DNA from: Methanoregula sp.
GTDB taxonomy: Archaea > Halobacteriota > Methanomicrobia > Methanomicrobiales > Methanospirillaceae
Direction: 5' to 3'
Assembly (NCBI GenBank): GCA_026394635.1
Contig: JAPKXV010000081.1
Coordinates: forward strand, 1-5,914
DNA: 5,914 nucleotides
The notes beneath the pieces were generated by a model. That model searched no databases. It worked only from the letters and a program-made list of their open reading frames with translations, and was not told the DNA's origin. The position numbers and the translations under genes are program-made. This document shows, piece after piece, positions 1-5,837 of this stretch. Numbering within the stretch: the first letter of the stretch is position 1; the number at the start of each line of letters is the position of its first letter.

Positions 1-2
1 GA

Positions 3-632
3 TTTCTTGCCGATTTTTCAAGTAGGCATTTGTTAGATCCGTATATCGGGATTATCCAGTTATCAGAATCAGCAACATGGCGCACTGATCCGGAACTCCT
101 CCCGTTCTCATCATTCCAATTTCAGGAATTAACGGAAATCGGTGGAGAGGCGCACATATCAGTAGCATTTTACATTCTCAAACCGGTTCTTGAAAAAATT
201 AACCATGCATATCCTCCCCAGCACTGGGACTGGCTCTTCGAACCAACCGGCTCCTTTCAGGAGTTTCCTGTTGTTTTTCTTCTGTCAGACGGGAACTTCC
301 ATGAAACCCGCGAGGATATCAGAAAAACTATCAATGCAACGATCCGCGGGAAATGCATCCGTATTCCCATCATCATCAGCAATATCCTACCAGAACCCCA
401 CATCAGAGCAATGTGGGCGTTCAGTCGATTAGGAAAAAATGAATCCGACTACTCTTTACATCGGCAGCGGGAATCAGAAAAGGACTATAACTTTTCACTC
501 CTTGATGAATTTCGTCCCGATTCATTCAATTACGGGCAGCCGTTCATTGATCCGGTCCATGTTCTGGAGCTAGGCAGGCTGGTTGATTTTTTTGAGATCC
601 CTTTTAAAAGGCAGACAGCAAGAGATGAGTGA
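3..632 (+). CDS. vWA-domain protein, TerY-like, C-terminal part (5' truncated by window edge)
   Basis: The frame is open from the left edge, so this is the C-terminal 209 residues of a longer gene; the TTG at 30-32 is only the first start-like codon in view. The visible part fits the second half of a TerY-type von Willebrand A fold: a beta strand around DPYIGIIQLS, then a PFSSFQF/GG segment that matches the usual P-L-x-x-F...GGT stretch, a long helix, then the strand PVVFLLSDGNF (codons 267-299) with the SDG that closes the metal site (MIDAS). The first MIDAS motif, DxSxS, would lie outside the window. The usual MIDAS threonine after GG appears as Glu (codon 147-149), so metal binding may be altered. 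About 110 residues after the SDG are rich in charged and aromatic residues. vWA proteins usually scaffold protein complexes. It converges on the PP2C operon, so any partnership is inferred from proximity. Confidence 0.6.
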   Translation, partial: FLADFSSRHLLDPYIGIIQLSESATWRTDPELLPFSSFQFQELTEIGGEAHISVAFYILKPVLEKINHAYPPQHWDWLFEPTGSFQEFPVVFLLSDGNFHETREDIRKTINATIRGKCIRIPIIISNILPEPHIRAMWAFSRLGKNESDYSLHRQRESEKDYNFSLLDEFRPDSFNYGQPFIDPVHVLELGRLVDFFEIPFKRQTARDE

Positions 633-825
633 TTGAGACTCTCTTTTGTTGCCGTGAAAATTTTGAGATTTACAGACGATACTCTAAATATCCGGAAATT
701 GATTGGTGAAAGCAAAACTTTCATTGCTTTGGTGCAAAGTCTTTGGCTTCATGCAGGTTTTTTAAAAAACTGTATTTTTCTTCATATGTCCTTATTGAAC
801 CTGACGGGATATCGTAGATAAGTTT
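633..825. terminator. AT-rich convergent intergenic region with probable bidirectional T-tract terminators
   Basis: This is the gap between the convergent vWA and PP2C genes. It contains no credible gene. It holds an inverted repeat AAAGCAA (709-715)/TTGCTTT (724-730) with an 8-base loop, and a perfect 14-base palindrome GTTTTTTAAAAAAC at 757-770, followed on the plus strand by a further T run (774-779). On the minus strand the same palindrome supplies a T6 run downstream of the PP2C stop. Archaeal RNA polymerase commonly stops at oligo-T stretches, so the region plausibly ends transcripts from both sides. The element assignment is inference; only the repeats and T runs are directly visible. 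Confidence 0.4.
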
Positions 826-1548
826 TTATACGCTTCTCCCTCTCACGATAACCACCGTCACATTATCCTCGCTTCCGCATTCCAATGCCCTCTCAATGAG
901 TGTGTCACAAGCTGCAGACAAATTATCCTTGTGACCACGAACAATCTCACCAATCGTCTCCTTCTCCACGCTGTCATGCAACCCATCCGTTGATAACAGC
1001 AGCACACTCTCCCGCAGGTCAGCCTCGTAAAAATCCGGCCTGATGTTGCTCTCCGGGTCACCAAGAGCCTGCAAAATCATCGTCTGGAGCGGGTGGTGTT
1101 GTGCCTCCTCGCGGGTGATCTCTCCCATCGCGATGAGATTTTCGACGACGCTCTGGTCCCGCGTGTGCCGGATGGTTTTACCAATGAGATAGGCACGGCT
1201 GTCACCGATGTTCATGATCCACGCCTTCCCCTCATTATTGACAAGCGCCGCAACAAGGGTCGTCGCCATCCCGTAGTATTTACGATCTGTTTCGGCCTGC
1301 CGCTGGATATCACCGTGAATAAGGAGTGCAATTTTCTCCAGCGAAGTTTTCGGATCTGTGATCCCTTTCTCCACTTCATCATGGAGGATCTTCAGAGCCA
1401 TTGCACTTGCCTGCTCTCCTGCCATGTGACCTCCAAGTCCGTCCGCAACGGCAAATAGCCAGAAGTCCCCCACTTTTTCTGCAAGGAACGCATCTTCGTT
1501 ATTGCCCCGTTTTCCTTTCTCAGATCTGCCGTGATATTGTACATCCAT
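826..1548 (-). CDS. PP2C-family (PPM) serine/threonine protein phosphatase
   Basis: This is a complete 240-residue metal-dependent protein phosphatase, the usual length of a stand-alone bacterial or archaeal PP2C catalytic domain. The signature motifs appear in order: R14 with N17-E18-D19-A20, VADGLGGH at 34-41, GMATTLV at 93-99, NIGDSRAYL at 113-121, STDGLHD at 186-192 and EDNVTVV at 227-233. The expected metal ligands D19, D36, G37, D116, D188 and D228 are all present, so it should be active, removing phosphate from Ser/Thr with Mn or Mg. There is no signal peptide or membrane segment, so it is cytosolic. The ATG start follows an excellent ribosome binding site and lies 17 bases after the stop of FtsZ-like B, so it is the last gene of the operon. 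Likely substrates are operon products, or proteins phosphorylated by a kinase outside the window; this is inference. Confidence 0.95.
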   Translation of the reverse strand: MDVQYHGRSEKGKRGNNEDAFLAEKVGDFWLFAVADGLGGHMAGEQASAMALKILHDEVEKGITDPKTSLEKIALLIHGDIQRQAETDRKYYGMATTLVAALVNNEGKAWIMNIGDSRAYLIGKTIRHTRDQSVVENLIAMGEITREEAQHHPLQTMILQALGDPESNIRPDFYEADLRESVLLLSTDGLHDSVEKETIGEIVRGHKDNLSAACDTLIERALECGSEDNVTVVIVRGRSV

Positions 1549-1551
1549 AGG

Positions 1552-1559
1552 ATCACCCC
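1552..1559 (-). promoter_or_regulatory. Strong ribosome binding site for the PP2C gene
   Basis: On the minus strand GGGGTGAT ends three bases before the ATG at 1548. It matches the GGAGGTGAT complement of the archaeal 16S rRNA 3' end at almost every base. This fixes the phosphatase start and suggests strong independent initiation, even though the upstream gene ends only 17 bases away. Confidence 0.75.
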
Positions 1560-1565
1560 GGAAAA

Positions 1566-2699
1566 TTACGGCTCATCCAGCCACCGGTCAAGGTTTATAT
1601 CGGGCAATTTGCGTTCATCGGAAAGTCCGGTTACAATAGAAAACACCCGCACTTTTCCCTCCATTTCTTGTCTGAGGGTTGTTCCCCAGATTACATCCGC
1701 ATGCTGATCAAATGGCCTGCTCATCGCAGTTGCCATCTGCTCTGTATCGAATAAGTCGATATCGTTTCCTGCAGTAATGTGGAGGATACATCCTTTCACA
1801 TCATGAACGAGAATATCCATGAGTGGGATCTGTATCTCAGCAAGAGAGCGCCCGTCATTTTTGTCAAAACGGTCGAATTCGCCCAGCAGGAGCGTCCCGG
1901 TCCCTCCTCGTTCAAGCATATAACGCAGGTCTTTACGGTCAAAAATCTCAAAAGATTCACAATACGTCCTCTCCCAGATGTTACGGAGAGTGAGTGCAAT
2001 GATATGATCCATAACCGGGTAGTGCTGTTGGAGCATCAGTCCTGCTGGAAGGATGGATCTCAATTGTTCAAATTCAACGATCAGTACCGTATGGGCTGCT
2101 TCACAGAGCTTTGCGATCGCCTGTTCAGCCCGGATTTTTCGCTGTCGTTCAAACGCGAATGGTCGGCAAACGATCGCAGTAACAATCGCACCCCGTTCCC
2201 GCATCGTGCGTGCAATGACCGGTGCCGCCCCGGTCCCCATATTGCCCCCCATACCGGCGAAAATGAAACAGAATTCAGGATTTCCCAGCAGGGGTTCGAT
2301 ATCGGGTCTTGTCTTTTTAGCTGCTTCCGTATAGCGGGCCACGAGATCCGGATCCCCCCCACAAAGGCCGAAACCCCCGGAAAAATATGATGGCTTAAGA
2401 TGAAAACGCGAAGTTGCAGAGGAGAGTGTAAGTGATTCCTTATCAAAATCAATAGCAACTGTCTGGAGCCTGGGTCCAGCAAGATGTGAAAGCCGCCCGA
2501 TAATTCTTGTGCCTGCGGTTCCTATGCCAATTACAAGGAACCCAGTACCGGCTTCCGGTATACCCTTCCCGACATCGGGACATGGTAAGGTGGACACTGA
2601 AACCGTTGCAGCCACATCGTGTTCGTATGAGAAAAGAGCTTCCTTCACCAAATCATTGAGGGGATGACAGGGCTCATCCTCAACCGACATGAATGTCAT
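1566..2699 (-). CDS. Divergent FtsZ/tubulin-superfamily GTPase-like protein (FtsZ-like B)
   Basis: 377 residues. An N-terminal extension of about 50 residues (LNDLVKEALFSYEHD resembles the helical leader of archaeal FtsZ) precedes the Rossmann-type GTPase domain. T1 is VIGIGTAGTR at 56-65, followed by AIDFD at 82-86. The T4 tubulin signature is GMGGNMGTGAAP at 149-160, where canonical FtsZ has GGGTGTG. The T7 loop is IFDRKDL at 252-258, keeping both catalytic-type aspartates (D254, D257) but with Ile for the usual Asn. The FtsZ C-terminal domain is clear: HITAGNDIDLFD and ADVIWG...GKVRVFSIVTG at 307-358. An 18-residue tail ends in LDRWLDEP. T1 lacks the guanine-binding Asn of GGxGN (Thr64 instead). 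The ATG overlaps the stop of a 40-codon small ORF as ATGA; Met4 is a possible alternative start. It is a paralogue of the next gene upstream: 26 of 57 positions are identical in a hand alignment of their C-terminal domains. It probably polymerises; its role is unknown. Confidence 0.88.
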   Translation of the reverse strand: MTFMSVEDEPCHPLNDLVKEALFSYEHDVAATVSVSTLPCPDVGKGIPEAGTGFLVIGIGTAGTRIIGRLSHLAGPRLQTVAIDFDKESLTLSSATSRFHLKPSYFSGGFGLCGGDPDLVARYTEAAKKTRPDIEPLLGNPEFCFIFAGMGGNMGTGAAPVIARTMRERGAIVTAIVCRPFAFERQRKIRAEQAIAKLCEAAHTVLIVEFEQLRSILPAGLMLQQHYPVMDHIIALTLRNIWERTYCESFEIFDRKDLRYMLERGGTGTLLLGEFDRFDKNDGRSLAEIQIPLMDILVHDVKGCILHITAGNDIDLFDTEQMATAMSRPFDQHADVIWGTTLRQEMEGKVRVFSIVTGLSDERKLPDINLDRWLDEP

Positions 2700-2818
2700 A
2701 GTATCTTCATGAGTTTTCCAAGCTCACGATCACGGTAAATATAGTGCATTGAGATCTCCTCTCCCCATTTTGATCCAACCACACCGCAGCTACTCAAACC
2801 GAACCTCTTTTTGACCAT
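2696..2818 (-). CDS. Candidate small protein (40 residues) between the two FtsZ-like genes
   Basis: This frame fills the otherwise empty 129-base gap between the FtsZ-like genes. It starts at an ATG ten bases after the stop of FtsZ-like A, behind GTGATAAGG, and its TGA overlaps the ATG of FtsZ-like B as ATGA, the same coupling seen at two other junctions of this operon. The product begins MVKKRFGLSSCGVVG and ends YRDRELGKLMKIL: basic, with one Cys, one Trp and no membrane segment. A second in-frame ATG at 2749 has an even better binding site (GGAGAT at 2754-2759) and would give a 17-residue peptide. I recognise no family. Position, spacing and overlap support translation. At this length chance remains possible, and its role could be only to couple translation of FtsZ-like B. 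Confidence 0.5.
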   Translation of the reverse strand: MVKKRFGLSSCGVVGSKWGEEISMHYIYRDRELGKLMKIL

Positions 2819-2828
2819 CCTTATCACG

Positions 2829-3800
2829 TTATCCCCGCTCCCGCACAGTCTTGACACCGGTCACGATCGCATACACGCGGACCCGCCCCTCCATGGGCTT
2901 TTCGGCAATTGCGCTCCAGACGATATCCGCATGGGGATCCATCTCGTACGTAAGAGAAGTAGAGATGTCTTCGAAATCGATGAGGTCCATATCGTATCCT
3001 CCGGTTATAAGAATGAAACAGCCTGAAGCTTTCCGGTAATCGACATCCCATGAGCGGGACTCCAGACACTTCCTGACAACCGATTCATTCATGTTACGCA
3101 CGGTGGACCCGGCTTCTCCATCGAGGACAATGGCAAAACCCCGGTTGCGGAAAAGTACCCGGAGATCCTCCATGTTACTTTCAATGAGGCAGGGAAGGGT
3201 CACCACGGTCACGAGACCCCGTATGACCCCGAGAATAATTTCATCAGCTTTTTCATAAGCCAGTGGCACCGGTTCATTATGATACCGCCAGCGGAACTGC
3301 TCATTGTCAATCACAATAACTGAATCTGTATACTGGCGCAGCTGTACCAGGCTTTCCCTGCTCTGTTTGATCCATCGTTGCTGGATCTGGAACGGCAGGG
3401 AAATGATTGCAATGACAAGCGCCCCTTTTTCGCGGGCGATCTTTGCAACCTGCGGAGTTCCTCCCGATCCGGCGCCCCCGCCGAGTCCGGCAACAATAAA
3501 AACAACATCTTCTGGTTGGATTAAAGCATCAATTTCTTCTCGTGCTTCGTTCACCGCCTTTGCAGACTCATCGGGATTCCCCTCCCTCAATCCCTTATAG
3601 AGCCCGTTCCCCAAGAGGATCTTCCGGTCAGCGTGAGTGAAATCGAGATCCCGCTTATCGGTATCGATCGCGATAGTCTTGACCGAGGGAAGACATGCCG
3701 TCGCCATCTTATCAACAATGAGGTTACCGGCTCCACCACAACCTATGACGAGAAACCGGGGGGTTTCCTTTGTAATTTCATCCATTTTCGTGCACACCAT
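2829..3800 (-). CDS. Divergent FtsZ/tubulin-superfamily GTPase-like protein (FtsZ-like A)
   Basis: 323 residues: an almost bare FtsZ core without the N-terminal extension of its paralogue and without a C-terminal tail. T1 is VIGCGGAGN at 18-26, complete with the guanine-contacting Asn26, followed by AIDTDKRDL at 44-52. The T4 loop is GLGGGAGSGGTP at 105-116, a near-canonical tubulin/FtsZ phosphate loop. The T7 loop, normally NxDxxD, is ESNMEDL at 207-213: the first Asn is Glu and the first Asp is Asn, only the last Asp is kept. The C-terminal FtsZ domain follows: ITGGYDMDLIDFED and ADIVWS...GRVRVYAIVTG up to residue 315. The protein stops eight residues later, so the peptide that binds FtsA or SepF in cell-division FtsZ is missing. 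Met6 (3783-3785), preceded by GGTG, is a plausible alternative start. It should bind GTP; its hydrolysis may need a partner. Confidence 0.88.
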   Translation of the reverse strand: MVCTKMDEITKETPRFLVIGCGGAGNLIVDKMATACLPSVKTIAIDTDKRDLDFTHADRKILLGNGLYKGLREGNPDESAKAVNEAREEIDALIQPEDVVFIVAGLGGGAGSGGTPQVAKIAREKGALVIAIISLPFQIQQRWIKQSRESLVQLRQYTDSVIVIDNEQFRWRYHNEPVPLAYEKADEIILGVIRGLVTVVTLPCLIESNMEDLRVLFRNRGFAIVLDGEAGSTVRNMNESVVRKCLESRSWDVDYRKASGCFILITGGYDMDLIDFEDISTSLTYEMDPHADIVWSAIAEKPMEGRVRVYAIVTGVKTVRERG

Positions 3801-3864
3801 GGATCCGCATTCCGTAAATTTCCAGCCGCATACTGAGAGTATCTACTGGCAGTAATTCAGACAT
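3778..3864 (-). CDS. Possible 28-residue small ORF spanning the SIS / FtsZ-like A junction
   Basis: The ATG overlaps the end of the SIS gene (ATGTCTGA) behind a purine-rich GAGGAGATAGGAAAG stretch. The frame stays open across the 56-base gap, and its TGA overlaps the alternative Met6 start of FtsZ-like A as ATGGATGA. The peptide begins MSELLPVDTLSMRLEIYG. The tidy overlap at both ends is the only support: 28 codons can easily be open by chance, and the purine-rich stretch also encodes SIS residues. If real, it favours Met6 as the start of FtsZ-like A and means each FtsZ-like gene is preceded by a micro-ORF. No family recognised. Confidence 0.27.
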   Translation of the reverse strand: MSELLPVDTLSMRLEIYGMRIHGVHENG

Positions 3865-4414
3865 GGTTCTTTCCTATCTCCTCATCAGGTATTTCCAGCA
3901 TCTTTCCCAGGTGCGTAACAAGAACCTCCTGCAGGAAGAATGCACCGAGTTCAAAATCTCCCCCGCCATACCCCGTCAAATCCTGCATAGCCGGCAAAAT
4001 AAGGACCAGATCTGATCGTGCCCCCAGTGCCGGGTACTGATTTGCAGTGATGAGAACGAGAGATGCTGATACCTTCTTTGCTTTCCGGGCAACAAGGTTC
4101 ACCTCCGGTCGGTTTCCCGACCCGGAAAAAAGGATCACCACATCACCCTTCCGGATCGGCTCGCGCACCTGGTCACCAACCCACCAGACCGGAGGCAGGT
4201 AATTGCAGAAATGCCGGAGACGTATCGCGCATGCGAGTGCCGCGGCCCCGCTCCTGCCAAAACCGAAAATATGGATGGCTCGTGCACCTTGGATCATCCC
4301 AATAAGATGTTCAATCCGGGGGTATTCCTTTTCAGCGTTGATCAGGACTTTGTTCAGGAATTCAAGGTACTTTTTTCCTCTTGCGGTAAAATCGGGGGTG
4401 CCGGGTGAAATCAT
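3857..4414 (-). CDS. SIS-domain protein, 6-phospho-3-hexuloisomerase-like
   Basis: 185 residues, the normal length of the HxlB/PHI family, which isomerises 3-hexulose 6-phosphate to fructose 6-phosphate in the ribulose monophosphate pathway (used by archaea to make ribulose 5-phosphate). Visible are an N-terminal helix, the strand and sugar-phosphate loop HIFGFGRSG at 48-56, RLRHF at 65-69, the second phosphate loop FSGSG at 96-100, ITANQYPALGARSDL at 122-136, and FELGAFFLQEVLV at 154-166 with Glu155 where the family's catalytic Glu is expected. The loop that in typical PHIs reads VVGExTTP is here WVGDQVREP (78-86), so the substrate may differ. It is cytosolic. The ATG overlaps the stop of the upstream gene as ATGA, with AAGGTGGGGAT just upstream as binding site. 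Its place among FtsZ-like and phosphatase genes is unusual for a central-metabolism enzyme; a regulatory or sugar-sensing role is possible. Confidence 0.85.
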   Translation of the reverse strand: MISPGTPDFTARGKKYLEFLNKVLINAEKEYPRIEHLIGMIQGARAIHIFGFGRSGAAALACAIRLRHFCNYLPPVWWVGDQVREPIRKGDVVILFSGSGNRPEVNLVARKAKKVSASLVLITANQYPALGARSDLVLILPAMQDLTGYGGGDFELGAFFLQEVLVTHLGKMLEIPDEEIGKNHV

Positions 4415-5166
4415 AGATTATCCCCACCTTCCGAAGGATTATCCGGGGAATTACTATGCGTCCTTTCGTCAATGGAAACCCGGGAGGGTATCGCGACAAG
4501 AGATATCCCCTCGGGATTTCTCGCGACCTGAACTTCAATGATATCATTCCGGTGAATTCCATAATCCCGGAATGGTTCATTGAGTAAGGTACCGTGGAAC
4601 CGGTCGATATCCTTAAAGTACCGCATTAACCGAACCCATAGTAATTCCGGTACATTCCCACCAATTCCGGGCAGGGCCACCATGACGTCATCGAAAAAAC
4701 CGTTAGCCCGGAACGGATCAAGCCATACAAGCTCTCGGATTAACGTAAGTTCAGGGGTTTCATAGAACTTAAGCCAGTCAGGGATAGCGCGAAGACCCAG
4801 ATCTTCAATCTGTCCGGGAGAGAACTGATATAAAGTGAGATTTTTTAACGCAGAATAGCGGAGTTTCAGAGAGGCTAAATCATCAAGAGGCAGTATTGCA
4901 GCAATAGGATCCTTCCGTGACCGGATCGTGCAGAGGCATTCAACCTTCATGCTGATACCAGCATCATGATCTATATAGACATACCCGATGCCTGCATTTG
5001 TCTCTGCAGGAATCTCCGGGAACCTCTCGCGTAATGCCTGTATGTAGGGCACAAAATCTTGTGTAAGCACCCAGGAGTTGACAATGGCCCGGTCGGGGAG
5101 ACCTTTGTCAGATGATACCTTGACTAAACTCTCCATGTTTGTATGATTGTCTGGATTGCTAGTCAT
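4411..5166 (-). CDS. Uncharacterised 251-residue protein
   Basis: I do not recognise a family. The sequence looks like a soluble alpha/beta protein with no signal peptide or membrane helix. An early helix (DFVPYIQALRERFPEI, 37-52) is followed by a strand pair (IGYVYIDHDAGISMKVECLC, 60-79), a helical middle, and a distinctive stretch DPFRANGFFDDVMVALPG at 150-167. After LLWVRLMRYFKDIDRFHG (175-192) come beta strands IIEVQVARNPEGISLVAIP (209-227). The last 24 residues are polar and probably disordered. The start is favoured by GGGGTGGTAGT (5170-5180) and by its ATGA overlap with the stop of the preceding frame; Met11 is a weaker alternative. The TGA overlaps the SIS start as ATGA, so it is co-translated with both neighbours and probably works with them. 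It may be an adaptor to the FtsZ-like pair or to the vWA protein; this is a guess from position only. Confidence 0.75.
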   Translation of the reverse strand: MTSNPDNHTNMESLVKVSSDKGLPDRAIVNSWVLTQDFVPYIQALRERFPEIPAETNAGIGYVYIDHDAGISMKVECLCTIRSRKDPIAAILPLDDLASLKLRYSALKNLTLYQFSPGQIEDLGLRAIPDWLKFYETPELTLIRELVWLDPFRANGFFDDVMVALPGIGGNVPELLWVRLMRYFKDIDRFHGTLLNEPFRDYGIHRNDIIEVQVARNPEGISLVAIPSRVSIDERTHSNSPDNPSEGGDNL

Positions 5167-5819
5167 TTTACTACCACCCCGATTGCCGGGGCATTCTTAT
5201 CCCATTTTCCATCGGGATCAATTAAGACGATTTTAAGCAGTTCGCCATTTGTACGCTGGATATTCAGCGGTCGATGTCCCTTATGCTGGAGTAAATCTTT
5301 TAAGAACACTTTTACTCTCGGGACGACGGAATCCTCGATATAAAGAAGCAGATACATTCCTGTTCTGTCAGGAAAGGTCTTGTCTTTTATCGTAAACTCG
5401 AGCTTTTTCAACAATATTTTTCCTGGCACTTTCTTTGCATCATTAGCTAGAGATGAATCGAACAGGACAGCCACTCTCCTGGTAAAGACCGGCACCCCAG
5501 AATAAAGCTGGTACCCGTTCTGAGTTTTTGAATCCAGTGGTGCATCCTCACTGGGCGATAGTACCGGAATGTTTGTAGGTACAATTACGTTGCTGGATTT
5601 TTTGACAGAAGACGAGACTTTCCGTTCCTCTAATCTCATCGTTCCATCCGGTTGAGCAATAATCCCTCCTCCACTGCCACCAATCCATTCAAGAATGCCC
5701 CCCCCTGAATTGAGGTTGACACTCCTCCTTGGAGACATCTTTGGCATGGACATGTAATTTGTGAATGAATCAGACCACCCATCAGGCAGTGCATTTCCGA
5801 TGATGACCTGCTCTTCCAC
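5163..5819 (-). CDS. Glycine-rich protein, probably the C-terminal part of an interrupted VIT/vWA protein
   Basis: 218 residues from a GTG start. The beginning (VEEQVIIGNALPDGW) resembles the linker that follows the vWA and helical part of VIT/vWA proteins, and the same frame continues upstream, through one TAA at 5835-5837, into a typical VIT/vWA C-terminus. A Gly-rich segment with three GGG/GGxGGG runs at about 39-52 is followed by a Ser/Pro-rich linker (68-98) and a compact domain of about 110 residues (RRVAVLFDSS to the end VVVK) with alternating strands and helices. I cannot name that final domain. The GTG has only a modest binding site (AAGG about ten bases upstream), so either translation re-initiates here as a split protein or the TAA is a mutation or sequencing error. 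The TGA overlaps the next ATG as ATGA, and the long intact frame argues against simple decay. Confidence 0.55.
   Translation of the reverse strand: MEEQVIIGNALPDGWSDSFTNYMSMPKMSPRRSVNLNSGGGILEWIGGSGGGIIAQPDGTMRLEERKVSSSVKKSSNVIVPTNIPVLSPSEDAPLDSKTQNGYQLYSGVPVFTRRVAVLFDSSLANDAKKVPGKILLKKLEFTIKDKTFPDRTGMYLLLYIEDSVVPRVKVFLKDLLQHKGHRPLNIQRTNGELLKIVLIDPDGKWDKNAPAIGVVVK
5170..5180 (-). promoter_or_regulatory. Ribosome binding site deciding the start of the 251-residue gene
   Basis: GGGGTGGTAGT on the minus strand lies three bases before the ATG at 5166, inside the end of the preceding frame. It is a close variant of GGAGGTGAT and supports this start over Met11. Confidence 0.5.
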
Positions 5820-5834
5820 TTTGCGGCCTTTCTC

Positions 5835-5837
5835 TTA
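5835..5837 (-). other. In-frame TAA that separates two halves of a likely single gene
   Basis: CGG TAA GAG AAA GGC CGC AAA GTG reads continuously in one frame on the minus strand. The codons on both sides look like coding sequence of one protein (AFVAVR, then EKGRKVEEQVIIG). A single base change (for example CAA, GAA or AAA to TAA) would explain it. Because the codon is TAA, neither pyrrolysine (TAG) nor selenocysteine (TGA) insertion is likely. Confidence 0.5.

Noticed and set aside
633..821. 62-codon plus-strand frame directly after the vWA stop
   Set aside because: It begins with TTG immediately after TGA without a binding site, lies in AT-rich non-coding-looking sequence, and its product looks random.
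1779..2390. 203-codon plus-strand frame
   Set aside because: It is antisense to FtsZ-like B, whose conserved GTPase motifs fix the true frame; composition is Cys-, Pro- and Arg-rich as in antisense frames.
2736..2743. TATATTTA on the minus strand as an internal TATA box for FtsZ-like B
   Set aside because: The distance to the ATG (37 bases) is possible, but no purine-rich BRE precedes it and it lies within codons of the candidate small gene; too weak to call.
1566..3800. Either FtsZ-like gene being the housekeeping cell-division FtsZ
   Set aside because: Both deviate at T1, T4 or T7 positions nearly invariant in FtsZ, A lacks the C-terminal peptide, and the neighbourhood is not a division cluster.
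5835..5837. Recoded stop (pyrrolysine or selenocysteine)
   Set aside because: The codon is TAA; pyrrolysine uses TAG and selenocysteine uses TGA.
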